Below are positions 25,949 through 38,418 of a stretch of 64,000 nt of DNA, in pieces; within the stretch, counting starts at the first letter, position 1, and each line of letters starts with the position of its first letter. Source of the stretch: Nephromyces sp. MM_2019 (Eukaryota > Apicomplexa > Aconoidasida > Nephromycida); assembly GCA_015657535.1 (NCBI GenBank), contig JADHZB010001399.1, positions 1 to 64,000 on the forward strand. Reading direction: 5' to 3'. Both the position numbers and the translations under genes were made by a program. The notes below the pieces were generated by a model. It did no database searches, had not been told where the DNA came from, and saw only the letters and a program-made list of their open reading frames with translations.

Positions 25949-26753
25949 GTGAATGTAGTCTGTTGTTCTCAGAACTGAAAATTGAATTGCCCTCTTTGAG
26001 TCCTTCATAGTAACTTAGCAACTTTTTTTTGGAGCTAATTACTTGAAGACGAAATGTAGAATTCTTGATTTTTTCTTGGCTAAACCTTTGAATGTAGGTG
26101 TAGGCAAGATTTGAATACACTGATGAATTTGGCCATTATAAACGAAAATTCAGGTAGATTTATGCTGGATATATGCGTGAAGAACATGTGTTTGCTGATT
26201 TCGAGGATTTTAACCTTTCTGAGTTCGAAACTGAGAAAATGTCAAATATAGAGCGCCCTTTCTTGCTTCTTTGGTCTTACCACACGCAAAGAACCCATAA
26301 TTTTGCATTCACCATAAACTTGGACATGCTTCATAGTCTTCTTCATCGATTTTGCATGCAGCATGGAGAGGATTTTTTTCAAGAGGGAGAATCTATGTGT
26401 TACATGTGTGCTGCTGCTCCTATTGCTGAACCTAAACTCTGTTATTGTGGCTTTTTTTGATGAATATGTTTTGCATTTACTCTTTTTTCCAGTGCTCTAA
26501 TTCGAGTTTTTTCTCAGCCTTTCCATTTGTTGGTTCTACATTACTATTGTGATAAAAGCACCTCGAATTTGCCCTGAATTTGGAGTTTTTGAAAAAATTG
26601 TTCTTCTGCGTCTCCTCTTGGTCTTTTTTCTTTCGTTTATCTCATCCCCTTGATGCTTTTTGGTTGAATTTTCTCTTGAATTTTTTTTTGTTAGCTTTCG
26701 ACATCCTGGTGTTTGTTTTTTATTCTCAAGTTATCCTGTATATTTGCTTGCAG

Positions 26754-29700
26754 ATTCAATTAACGCGCATCGCAGAAAACTTTTTTTTGTTTATATTTAA
26801 GAGTCGTAGCTTTCCCAGTTCAACAGACTTTCTCAGTAAGTTTCTGTGGTGTCAGACACGTGTATCTCTTGTGTTATTTCTTTTGAATGGTAGTTTAGCT
26901 TGCTCAGCTATTCTTATTCCCTCCACTTTTGAAGTTTTAAAAAAATTTGAACTGTCTTTATTCTCTAGAAAAATATTTTATGTGTTTTCTTCACGGAGTA
27001 ACGTGAGAATCCTTCACTTTTGCCCCTCACTCTCTCCCTTCTCTCCCCCTTACTTTAACGCTTATTTTATTTTCTCTCGCTTCTCTCCCACCTCACTCAC
27101 CCCCTTCTCTCCGCCCTTACTTTTCCCCTTATTTTCCTCTCTCTCGCTTTTCTCCCTCCCATTTTCCCCCCACTCTTCCCCCCACTCTCCCTCCCACTCT
27201 AATTTCTCCTCAATTTTTTTTTACTTTACGTTTATTTTCCTGCCTCTAGGTGAAGAATCATGGGATAAATTGCTATATCGTCTGGAGTTCTTACACTCTG
27301 TGGATTGTGAAAATTTTGTGCAATTTCTCCGCTTGAATCCCAACTTTTTAGATTGCACAGGAAACGGTAGTTAATTTGCGTTATTTTGAAGATTATTTTA
27401 ACTAGCGTAGGGCTACATTCAATTTGCTAAGAAGTAAAGTGTGTTGGGATAGTAGATTAAAGAAGAATATGCAATTTTTTGGAGGGAAAATGGCAATACT
27501 CCAAACGAGTTCACTGTATATACATTTTATGCTTTTTCGATAATTTTTTGATGTTTTTGATTTCTTCTTTTAAATCTTTGACTATTTGGCTGGGTGATTT
27601 CTTCGCTTCTTTTATCGAATCAAGAAGTGGTGTGTGTGTTGGAAATCTTTTTAATTCATGTCCATCTGGGGAATTGTTTTGCAGATATTATTTTTGCGAA
27701 AACAAACTCATATTTATTGCAGTCTCCGGCTTGATATATGTGTTGCACGTAAGCTTGTAGAAACGGTTTTATGTGATGTGTGTATTTTTATTGGGAATGC
27801 TTGCTGCTATACCTATATGATGCGATATTGAGCTATTTGAGATTTTTTTCCGGAAGAGATGTCTTTTTTGTTGATATTGAACTGGTGTGTGTGTATTTGG
27901 TACTATATGTCGTATTCATTGGTGTTGAACTGGCTTTTATGTGTGTCTTGTTATTGAGGTGGTTTATTCCATATATATGCAACCTTCTTTACCTTTTCAT
28001 TAGAACCGATTTAATTAATGAAGCTTTTCCTAAAAATTATATGAGGACTTCTAATTTCAAGACTTTTTGCCTTCAATTTTGAGTTTTTATCGCGAATTTA
28101 TAGTTTTTTTCTGATAAATCGTGAGGATTCCTGGAAAAACTCCGTAATCATTGCATTTCTAGAGATTTCTGGCAGTCCTAGAAGTTTTATACTCCGCTTG
28201 TGTCTGCCAATGCTTGTGTATTTGCTATCTTTTTCACGCTAAATTTGCCGATACCTTTAAGTTTTTTGGTATGATGTATGATCCTGCTCTTCTTGGAATT
28301 AGCGATTTTTAGTATAATTTTTTCCCTATATCTTCATATTTGTAAACTTTTTTCCATTTTCTCACTTTTCATAAAAAATATCTATCACAACCTTCATCAG
28401 TAGTTAAAAGTTTTTCCCCATTTTTTATACATCTCTCTGAGATATCTCTGTGCAGGTACTTCATTCATTTTATCTTCTTTCTTCATTCTTTGAGAAATTT
28501 TACTGCTTCTTGTCAATCACCCCCTTAGATGTGTGTAAACCTGAACAATCTGAGCCCAGCAACTCATCTGCAAATTCTCCAGCAAGTTTAACTCCTGGTA
28601 TGCTTGCTAACCGACAATCAAATAAAACCTCCGCAGAGACCAATCACTTAGATGATATGGATAGCTCCGTCGTTCAGAACTATTTTCGATACTATGGAAA
28701 GTTGAGTAATCAAATGAATATGCTTCAAGATACTGCAAGAACATCAGTATATAGGAAGGCTGTAGTAGAAAATCCCAGTGATTTTGATGATAAGATAGTG
28801 ATGGATGTGGGAGCAGGTTCTGGGATACTTTCCTTTTTCTCTCTTCAAGCCGGCGCAAGAAAAGTGTAAGATTATAGATTTTCTTGGTTGTGTGTGTGTG
28901 TTTATACAGTTCCGATTGATATTCTTGCTGAAGTGTATGTACACTTCTAATTGATAGTCTGAAACAAGGTTGTCTACATTTCTGATTGATAGTCTGAATG
29001 AAGTGTATGTACAATCTTTTTTATTAGATATATAGTATCAGACGAGTTTAATGATGCCCATTTATTATAAAGTAGAAATTTTTGGCGTCACAGAAGATAT
29101 TTCATATTGTTTTAACATAAAAGGTTTAATATCTTCAAAATCAGCGATTTCTAGATCTTTTTTTGCCTGTGTGTTGGCTTGTTGTTTCATCATACCGTCA
29201 ATATTAATCCGTTTAGTCCGCAAATATTTTTATGTGTTTAACCAGACTCAACTGCTTTTAATATTTTATGATTATATGTGCTGGTGAAGACAAACTTTTT
29301 GATTTAATTTTACCATTCTTTGACTTTTAGTATCCATTTTTAAGTATTGCTGCTTCTCTCCTGCTTCGTGAAGAGTGCAAAGCTGCGATTCAGAGGAACT
29401 GAAAACGTCAAAACGTCGTTTCTGGCGTAGATTTTGCAGGTTCAGAGTGATCCCTAATTGGAACAAAGTTTTACCTGAAAATACTTTGTTTTATCTGGCG
29501 TGCCAAGAAGTATTTTATTCTTGCTAATATTAGGGGTGTTTTTTCGCTTTTTAGTGGATCTTCAATCTCTATGTCTCTTAAAACTAGGAGTTTTTTGCAA
29601 ACTCTAATTCGCTGAGAATTCACCGGTAGCTTACCAGCTAAAGGTCGGGAATTCGCTGTTACGCTCCGACACGTTTTCTTCAGCAGAGCATGCAGTGCAA

Positions 29701-32700
29701 ATCATCATTTCACTTCTTTCACAGGCCTCATACTAAGCTTCAACCCCTTGATACCCAAGCACTTTCTGTTTCTTTACTTTTTCTCGCTTCTCTCATACAT
29801 TTTTCTTAATTTTTGATGAGAAAATATCTTCCTTATTAAGGAATTTATTGTTTTTCCTCTACTCTTTGATATCCATACTCAGCTACGCTGTTGAGGCTTC
29901 TTCAATGGCAGATGTGATTGTTGAGCTAATTGAAGGAAATTCGTATTCCTTTGGGAAGGTGGAAATATTGAAGGGCCAAATAGAGGGTTTGGCAGCTGAT
30001 GAACAGTTTTGTAATTTGAAGGTGGATTCCATCATCTCTGAGCCTATGGGAACTTTTCTTTTCAATGAGAGGATGATAGAGTCTTTTCTGTTTGCTAGAG
30101 ATTGTTTCTTAAAACCCGGAGGTAATTGTAGATTATTTCGCATCTTCTTGGCAGAGTTGCTAGAATATCAAAATCGGTAATTGATATTTTTTGATTTAAA
30201 AATATATTTATAATGAGTTTAGATATAGTTTACCTTGTAGAAATTGCAGCTCTGAAACTTAGCTGAACGAATTGCTTTCATTGTGTGTGTTATTTGGGAA
30301 ATCTAGTGGTTTTCAGTTTCTCAGTTGACACTCACCAAAAAAATAAAGCACACACACACAGCACACAAAAAGAGTGTACATACACCACATCAAGGGTGTT
30401 TCCAATTGCTTCTTCTTCCTGCGTGCTTGTGTATGTATTGCTGCGGTTTATCGAAATTGATTATGATGCAATGGGGCGCTGTAACTTGTTCTGGGCGGTT
30501 GCTACGCGTGACTGAGCTTGCTTGCTGTGTTTTTGATTCGTTACTCTATTATTGTTCCTCTAGTGTGTGTGTGTGTATGCAAAAGAGTAGAGATGTGTTG
30601 TTTTTTCATTCTTTGCTTAAATTTTTTCTTGTAAAACACTCTTTTGAATGTGATGAGATTCTGATTCTTCAGGCAAGATGTATCCCAATAGGGGGTTTTT
30701 AGCCGTCGCTCCTTTCATGGATATTTCGCTTTATTATGAGATTGTAGCTCGCACACGATTTTGGAGACAGACGAACTTCTATGGCGTGAACCTCAGTAAA
30801 GCATACGAGCGCTCCTTAGATGAGCAGTTCATGCAGCCAATCGTTGGTACGATTTTTTCGGTTTGTTTAGTATTTTTATTGAAGATATACTTGTGAATAT
30901 TCTGCATGTTGCGTATATATGAGCATGGGTGGCTGTGTGTGTGCGTTATAGTCCGCTTAGAAGTGTGAGGCCTGCCTCTTCTCCCTCTGGTTCTCTCTTC
31001 GTCTTCGTCTTCTCTCTCTTCTCCCTCTTCTTCTCTCTCATCTCTCTCTCATCTCTCGCCCATCTCTCGCTCATCTCTCTCTCTATCTTCCCTCATTTGG
31101 TTCTTCCAATATATGATAACTCTCGTCGCAGACTGCATTGATCCGTCAACACTAGTATCCCCACCGCATTTGGAGTTTTATGACTTTCAGACGGTGGAAA
31201 GAGAGTCTCTAGAGAATGTGAGAATGTGGCGTGTTGTGGGAGAGAATGGTGGCAAAGGGGTGAATCTGGGTATTGGATATGAGTAGCGAGAGTGATGAAT
31301 GATGTGTTAAAGGGTGGATAGTTTTTGTTTGTGTGGGCTTGTTTTTGCGTGTGTGTGGACTTGTTTTTGTGTGTGTGTAAGCTTATGTGTGTGAGGAGTT
31401 TTTAATGGGATAGGAACTGTTTCCTACTTTTATTATCCGGAAGAGAGGCACAAATTGTGCAATATCTTACTGTTTTTTAAACTTCTTCACACCCCCACAC
31501 AGATAGCTTGAACTTTTAAGCTCTCAGCGTATCATAATAAACGTTTTGCTTTAATTCATCAAATTCTTCATTTTTTGAGTAAAATCAATTTTTTTTGTAA
31601 GATCTCTGGTTTTTACAGTTTATATCTGAGTTGAAAGTTTTTGCATTCTGTTCCATGCACACACAATTATTGATTGTTTCTTAAAAGCCTTTCTTGTTTG
31701 AAGCGACTGGGGAAAATGCAGTAAAATTTGAAAGGTTTCATTCTGTATTCACCTCATGTTTTTAGAGCAGGTGGTAAATTATGTAGAATTATTATCGGAG
31801 ATGTCTTGTAAAAAAGCATAAATTTTATCTTCTTCATTGCTTAGCGTGACGCTTTTTCCCACTAAAAGGGCATAATAATTTCCTATTTTTGAGAGAAAAT
31901 ATCTCACAATCTGTAGTGAAAGAATACCTCGTCTCAGTGTCCTTGAGCTTTCTAGACTCAAACACTACAGATTTCCAGCATTTTATATGTTTATACTGGA
32001 GTAAATCCAGAGTTTATCTTGTCAAATGTTAAGCTGTGCATACATAGGCTTAGCAAATAGCGCACACACGAAATCAGGCGATAATATTAAGCGCCAAAAA
32101 ATGCAATTGTCATGTATTAATGGGCAGGTTGGAGCTTCTATAAAGGGTGTTTTCTTGTGGTGTGTGCTCCGATGTTACTTATATAATGCAGGAGGTTTTT
32201 TCTAATCTTGTGTGTGTAATGATTTCGTCAGGTATTGGATGATTATATGATGCATTTCCTGTTTTTTAAGGCTGTTTCCAGTTTAGTGTGAAGCTTCTCT
32301 ATTATTTCTTGCCAAAACCCACGCGCGCACGTAGCGATAATGCGATTGTGCTTTGTACTCCTTTCCACACTGTATTTTTGGTAAGAAATCCAGAAAGTTT
32401 GTGTGCGTGTGTGGTAACTACCCCTAGTAGAAGGCAATGTACGCAAATAGCTATGAGCACGAATATCTTGAGAGAAGTTGGTAGATTCAATTTAAACACA
32501 CACCCAAGCTTTCGGTCAATGCACACACACGAGCACATATCACACCTGCAGTTGTAACACAGAATTGACAAACACACACACAGGGCCTTATACTGACCGG
32601 GCTTTTGAGAAATACATTTTTTTGATTAGCTTACTGGCAGCTTTTACCTGTATGCAACTTTTTTATGCCTTTCATCGGCTATCCCTTGATTTCATCACTC

Positions 32701-34185
32701 GTTTGTGTTCCTCTTCAGATATTTTTTGAGTTTACGTTTCCAATCTTAAAGCCTTGCTTAGTGCATGGACTTGCAGGTACTACTAGTACTATTTATCATG
32801 CCACGCCTTTTTCGTATATTCCTATTGTAAGGAGCGTGGTTTTGAGGGCTGAGAATGGAAGTTTTCACACCTATATGTCGCATGCGTGTATATACCGAGT
32901 TTTCAGTGTATTTTTTCTGAAGAAAATCTTCTCAGGCCTATTCTCATCATGTGTGTGTTTTTTTTTTCTTTGGGTTTTCAATCTAAAATAGCAGCATGAG
33001 GAATTGCATTACGAAAAGAGATTTATTTAGTATACGCAACAGATTTAGTATGTGAAGTGTGGATTTGCTGTTTTCTCATGAGTACTTGATCGAAATCTCT
33101 AATTTTTAAGCATTTTTTGTAGATTCGATTTAAAGTTTGAAATGCAATTGCTAAGGAGAATTTCAGCTGTTTCGGTGTTTTTTCTTAAATTTGATAAACT
33201 CGATGAAGAAGTTAAAATCATATGCAAAGTATTTGTAAGAAAAATTTCAAGCTGCTTTTTAAGAAAAATGTTTTATTTAAGATTATATAAATTTTTTATC
33301 AAAACTTTCCCAGATTAGCTGGTTGTTTCCAGATTTGCTTGCTTTTTTCAAGATTAGCTGGTTTTTTCCCAGATTTGCTGGTTTTTCCCTTTTGTTAAAA
33401 TCTGCAACTTCCTCCTGCATTCAGGATGGTTTGACGTAGAGTTTTATGGCACCGATAATAGTATACGTTTCAGCACATCTCCATGGGCTCCCCTGACTCA
33501 TTGGTATCAGATTAGATTTCCTCTTAAGCAGCCATTAGCTGTCAATGCCGGGCAGGTGTTGAAGGGCAGCTTGAAGATGACTGCGAATGATCAGCAATCC
33601 TATAATATCGACATGAAATTGCAAGTAATGGGAACTCCACATTACGCTGAATCTCTGAATATCGATCTAAAGGTATCTTTGTAATAATAGAAGAAGCTTA
33701 TTGATGTATGTCATTGTGTCTATTTGACATTTTATCCTTGCTTTTTTTTCTATGGTGGCTCAAGTGTGTGTGTAGGCTGTAGCACAATATCTGAGTGTGT
33801 TATTTAGCGTGTGTTCCTCACTTCTTTTATTACAAAAGTTAGATATATCTTTGAAGACAAGCTTTTTGTACCTCGGAGATAATATTATTTCTCTCGGGGG
33901 TAAAGTCTGAACGTGCGTATACATTATCATCATTCTAAAAGGTTGCTATTTCTTTGTGTGCACTCCTATCTCCAGGATCCCGACTATCGTTACTACACTT
34001 ACCCAACGCAAGCAAGTCCTGTAGTTCAGCAGGATCCCGGATATTTCCCTAACGTGGGCGTAGAGTTTCATAATTTCAACACGAGCTTAGCAAGCAACGT
34101 AGGTGCTTCTGAGTCTGCATCGCGGGAAACTGTGCTTGAGCCTGCAATAATTGGCAATGAGGAGATTTTTCAGCGAAAAAATTAA
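26754..34185 (+). CDS. PRMT4: Protein arginine methyltransferase 4 (CARM1-type), nine exons visible
   Basis: Transfers methyl groups from S-adenosylmethionine to arginines of histones and other nuclear proteins (type I, asymmetric). Exons: 26754-26835, 27250-27366, 28529-28865, 29883-30121, 30673-30846, 31132-31217, 32719-32776, 33425-33672, 33976-34185, all phase-consistent, 1551 nt ending TAA (516 residues seen). The first two exons ([30 protein letters not shown]) match the end of the CARM1 PH-like N-terminal domain. Catalytic core: YFRYYG helix, SAM motif [11 protein letters not shown] (D159), post-I YAVEAS (E183), double-E loop [16 protein letters not shown] (E232, E241) and THW loop LTHWYQ (389-391). 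All key residues are intact, so it should be active. The C-terminal tail ([10 protein letters not shown]...) is not recognisable. The 5' end upstream of 26754 is unresolved; see 25003-25948. Confidence 0.93.
27000..27249 (+). promoter_or_regulatory. Very long polypyrimidine tract before a 3' splice site
   Basis: From about 27010 to 27249 the sense strand is almost only C and T (CTCTCCC-type repeats), ending CCTGCCTCTAG just before PRMT4 exon 27250-27366. It presumably serves as an extended U2AF binding site, which is inference. Confidence 0.7.
28905..29015. repeat. Short intronic tandem duplication
   Basis: In the PRMT4 intron after exon 28529-28865, the elements TGATTGATA or TAATTGATA...TCTGAA and GAAGTGTATGTACA recur two to three times within about 110 bp. 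Confidence 0.7.
30970..31131 (+). promoter_or_regulatory. Long polypyrimidine tract before a PRMT4 3' splice site
   Basis: About 120 bp of TCTC-rich sequence (repeats of TCTCTCTCATC) followed by CTCTCGTCGCAG, immediately upstream of the exon that starts at 31132. Confidence 0.65.
33305..33392. repeat. Intronic tandem repeat, about 20-bp unit
   Basis: Four variants of an AGATT(A/T)GCTGGTTTTTCCC-type unit in the intron before PRMT4 exon 33425. The repeat supplies a T-rich stretch close to the acceptor. Confidence 0.8.
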
Positions 34186-35844
34186 ACTTTTGAGGGTAGG
34201 AAAGCTAGCAGCTCTTTCCAAGTTTCTTTAAAAAATGGTCCCCTTCATCTGCATATTCGTTAAAAAATGCGTATTGCACGGGCACACACATGCACTTACT
34301 CAACGATGCTTGCTTTGCTCACAAGTATTCATCAGCATGTGCACAAGAACCCTTCGTATTTTTTATTTTCTTCTTCTTCTTATGCCAGCAGGACGAATTC
34401 TATGTTTGACAGTAGTTTCTTTTTTATGTGACTTTACTATGAAGATTTACATGTTTTTATGAGCTAGATTTTCGTTTTACTGTATTAGTTGCCTGATGCA
34501 CGATTATAGGCCGGGCCTACTTGCAGTAGTATGGCGTGTGTGTAAATATGAATGCCTCATACACTCCTCTACGAATTCCTGGCTGAGGTACAAAGTTCAA
34601 TGATCTTATTATAGGGTGGAGTTTTTTATTTAATACGATTCCGAGCTTCATGTTAGTCGCGAAAAGGCAACTTAGGGATTTTTTTTTTCCTTTGAAATTT
34701 TGAATTTATGACCTGATGTTTCTACATTTAATAAAGCTACGGTGGGTGTAAATGTATGTACGCCCCTTTCGCGTGCTTTGTCAGTCTTCTTATGAAATCT
34801 AGTTTTTCATGTAATGTAATTTTAGGTATGAAACCTAGGCTTAAAGGATTCGTTCTCAGCCAGAAGGTTCTTCGTGGAGCGAAGGCCTGTCGTACTTTTT
34901 CGCCGTTTTTAAGTTCAATTTTCGGTTGAATTTTGGACCTGAGTATTCCTTAAGTCATTGCGGCAGTATTTCACCATGTGATTGTGATTTGTTGTTTGTT
35001 GCATTCATACTTTTGCATCATCCTGCATGTATTATTTTGATTTTATGAAAGCTACTTATGCATTTCTACATGCATACGTAGCAATGGTAAAGTTAGAGTG
35101 CGTTTTATCTTTTATATCTCACAGCAAGAAATCTATGTGACTGTTTTTTTTTTAATATATAGCTAGTTCTGGTGTGTGTGCTCCAGCTATTGTATCTCCT
35201 TATAGTACTGAAATCTCCCTTTTCATATATTTGGGAACCCGCCCAATGGCTGTATTCATGGTTGAACTTTTGTTTATTTCATCTCTCGTACTTACTTGAG
35301 CTGGTTCGTGACTTGGTTTTATGTATCGGCCATTATGCAATTATTAGCTTGCTAGTCTGTTTGGATTTTGATCAAAACTAAATTTTTTCGGGGGCGTGAA
35401 ATTACGCTGTTTGTTGAGTCGAAAAAATCCGACAACGAGGTCCTTGCTGAGGTATACCGACATCTCTGATAATTCGCTGCCATCTTTGATGATGTATACC
35501 AATTCAAAATATTGTCGTTGCTCCTACCTACCGATAAAAGGCAGCCTTAAGTTCCAGCCATTACATTTGACATTAAGTTGATTCGAAGTATCTGAAACTG
35601 AAATGGGTGCTTGGGATACTCACCAGGCATGACGCATATTACATATATAAACATAGACCGGAGCGATTGCGTAAATCTATACGATATGCACATGCCTAGC
35701 TTTTATTATGCTGCTATGTAGTCCAACCCTAGTAACTACAATATATTTGTAGTTGCCGGCATATTAATTTGGAGACTTTGCTCGATCACTTCTTATTTTT
35801 GGACGTTTTATTCCAACTGAAATCGTTATGGTAAAATGGTGTAG
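34186..35844. other. Region downstream of PRMT4, no supported gene
   Basis: T-rich on the plus strand with GT runs near 35170, and presumably including the PRMT4 3' UTR. Several short hydrophobic ORFs occur but none has supporting splice borders. Confidence 0.4.
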
Positions 35845-36042
35845 ATGACACCAAGTCTGGCTGCTGAGACTTTGAAAAACAAATCATATGGTCTCTTTAA
35901 CGTGAGTTGCATAAACTGGTACGGCGATCCTTAGTTTCTGATGCCTCTTTACGACTCGTCTAGACGATCTAATGAAGCTAGGCTATTTTTTGGCTTTGTT
36001 TTCCAGCAATTGCTTACTTGGCAAATTTTTCTGCTTATATGA
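35845..36042 (+). CDS. Candidate tiny two-exon gene, 54 aa with a hydrophobic C-terminus
   Basis: ATG 35845 opens MTPSLAAETLKNKSYGLFN, then a GTGAGT donor at 35902. After only 33 nt (ending GATCCTTAG), phase 0 continues FLMPLYDSSRRSNEARLFFG...LTWQIFLLI and TGA. The last 15 residues or so could form a tail anchor. Without splicing the frame stops at TAG. The proposed intron is extremely short, and no family is recognised. Confidence 0.25.
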
Positions 36043-37487
36043 ACTTGCTGTCGCTTTATACTGCTCCTATATTTGTCCCTTAATACAGAGTTAGCATATC
36101 AATAAGCGGTGGAACATCCGTGTATTGATATGAAATTCTGTCGGAAACTATTACTGTAGAAGATGATTAAGCTATATTCTAATTGTAGAACCAAATGGAG
36201 CAGTTTACTGCGTTAATTTGTGCGCGATGATGATGCTGAAGTAGTCTCGCATTGACCCACCAGCCTATTAATTCAGCGCCAAAAGATGCTAGAATGTTTG
36301 CTTTTGTACTGCAATCGCATTTGTTACATTCCTACATTATATATTCGTCTCCTATATTGTGCCTCTGTTATGGGGTGGAATTGCGATTTCGCGCCTCATT
36401 AAATAATTTTTTTTTAATGGTATAGAAAGTAATTATTTCTTGTTTTAGCCCCTGTGGGGGATAAATGCTGCCATATTCTGCCCGAAATTTGTAGCGCCAT
36501 GCGCGCAAACTTAGTAAAAAAAAAATTTTCTTGGATTCAGTTTAGCCTGGTGTCTAAGGCGTGATTATGTGAAGGACCATTGCCTTGTCTATTGTGAAAC
36601 AGTTATTAATTAAAATCAGCATGATAGCATGTTTTTGCTATAATTCACCTGGGAATATGTGTGATTTATAGCAATTAAATCAATCTGGTAGGCTAATTCG
36701 TTTTCTGATTCTGGTTTGAATAGTTTTTATTTGGTACAACAGGATTTATGTTTATTCTACTTCCAGTCGAAGAGAATAATGGTACGTGAGACTGTGCGAA
36801 GACATGAGTAAGGATATAAATTATGAATTCAACTAATTCCTACTTGAAAAGGACACTAGTTACGCTTATTCCTCTCTTGCCTTATATTCGCCCCTTGTTC
36901 AGCATGTATATTTTACAGTATCCTCATCTTCTGGCATGTCTTAAAAGCAGTTTGCTGCTGATAGAAAGCTTCAGGGTATTGAAGTTTCTGTTAGAAAGTT
37001 TTTTCATATCATAGCTTTATTGGATTATGTGAGGTAACCTGATGATCTTGAAGCATTCTGTATATTCAGTTAAAATTTCGCATCTTCTTTCACTTAGTCC
37101 TTAGCGGCACTGCGATACATAAGCTTCTCTGAGAGAACTATCAGAGCGAAATTTAGTTTTACTGAATGCATACTGCGAAGCCAGAATTTGGTAGACCCGT
37201 TAAAAATTGATAGCTTCTACGTGCTAAATAACCCGCACTTTTTTGATTGCGTTTACTGAAAATGTGTAACCTCGGAGCTGTGCACTATAGCAGCTGCAAG
37301 TATAGCACTTAAATTAAAAGGCGCGAAAAAGAGCATAATATGCGGAGAGTCCCACAGTTTTTGTATGCTAATTATTCACTATATATTGACAATTTTATGC
37401 CATGGAAACCTGGGCTACTATAAAAGAAAGTACTTACGCTCACAATGTTTTTGAATTCTTAGCAAATAAAATACGAGGTGAAAAATT
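36043..37487. other. Intergenic or unassigned
   Basis: Contains a 63-codon plus ORF at 36823-37014 (MNSTNSYLKRTLVTLIPLLP), Leu-rich and probably chance. Otherwise I see no exon. Confidence 0.35.
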
Positions 37488-38173
37488 ATGTTTCTTCGAA
37501 ATATCACTGTGCTCCCGATTAGATTAAAGAGAAATAACCAGTCGGCATCTAATCGTGAGTAGATCTCTCATGGTAATGCTTGGCAGCTGTCTCAGAAAGT
37601 AGGTGTACAGCCCCTTCTAGCTGAATATCAGCCTGTTAAAGCATGAGCAGTACATAAGTAAAGCTGAGACATTTTTTTCTTCTTTACCGACTACTTTTGT
37701 AATTTTTGATCCGCGTGAAGCAGAGATTGCCTGAAACTACTTAGACTACACTCGATTATTCTTCAGCTCAAAGCAGTCGATGGTCTATAATTGGTTATGA
37801 TGATGCAAGCAACTATGGGCGCAAATACGAGCTATATTTTTTCAGTGCGGCTTATGATGCAGTCACTGCAAATGCCCAAATAAAATTTGAAAATATTTTT
37901 TAGCTAGCTTCCATATAAAAGTCTAAGATGGTACGGTTAGAGTTTTGAAGGATATAAGCATATTGAAGATGGCGGTAGTTGTTTATCCCATTTTTTGGGT
38001 GTGAGGAAAAAGAAGAGGAATCACAGGGCATACAGATGCAGTATAATAATCATTTGCATATTTTATGGAATTCTTCACCGCTGCACATAGCCACTTACAT
38101 AAACTTTGCTGGACCTTTTCGCCTTCCCAACCGCCAAGGAGTGCATCTCATCCCGGACTCGACAATTGCATAA
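37488..38173 (+). CDS. Small three-exon gene, 75-aa protein with a presequence-like N-terminus
   Basis: Start ATG 37488 (MFLRNITVLPIRLKRNN). Exons: 37488-37554 (donor C|GTGAGT), 37767-37844 (acceptor ATTCTTCAG), 38091-38173, all phase 1 and consistent, 228 nt with TAA. The N-terminus is basic and hydrophobic with no acid, like a mitochondrial presequence. The body reads SRWSIIGYDDASNYGRK and then TYINFAGPFRLPNRQG. I do not recognise the family. Small lineage-specific subunits of respiratory complexes or mitoribosomes have this size, but that is only a suggestion. The gene converges on the PARP/B-box gene, with stops 245 bp apart. Confidence 0.45.
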
Positions 38174-38418
38174 CCTGCCACCGTATTCGCGTGGAAGAAT
38201 CATTTAGCACATAGATTAACGCTATGCTTAAACCTATCTTAGATGCCTACGCAAGCTTGAAACGTTTTAAATTGACATGCTATATCTGCATGCTGCCCAA
38301 ATCCGAAGGCATTGCATTGCAAGCTTATATCATGTTAGTAAACATGCATATAGGTAGACTTTTAAGACCACTACTAATTTTATCGGAGAATTAGAGTACG
38401 CTTAAAGTTTTTGTATCA

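Noticed and set aside
26580..27374. 264-codon open frame on the plus strand
   Set aside because: Most of it is T-rich intron and a CT tract. Only 26754-26835 and 27250-27366 have splice borders and match the CARM1 N-terminal domain.
30929..31141. Ser/Leu-rich ORF on the plus strand
   Set aside because: It reads through an intronic TCTC tract that leads to the acceptor of PRMT4 exon 31132.
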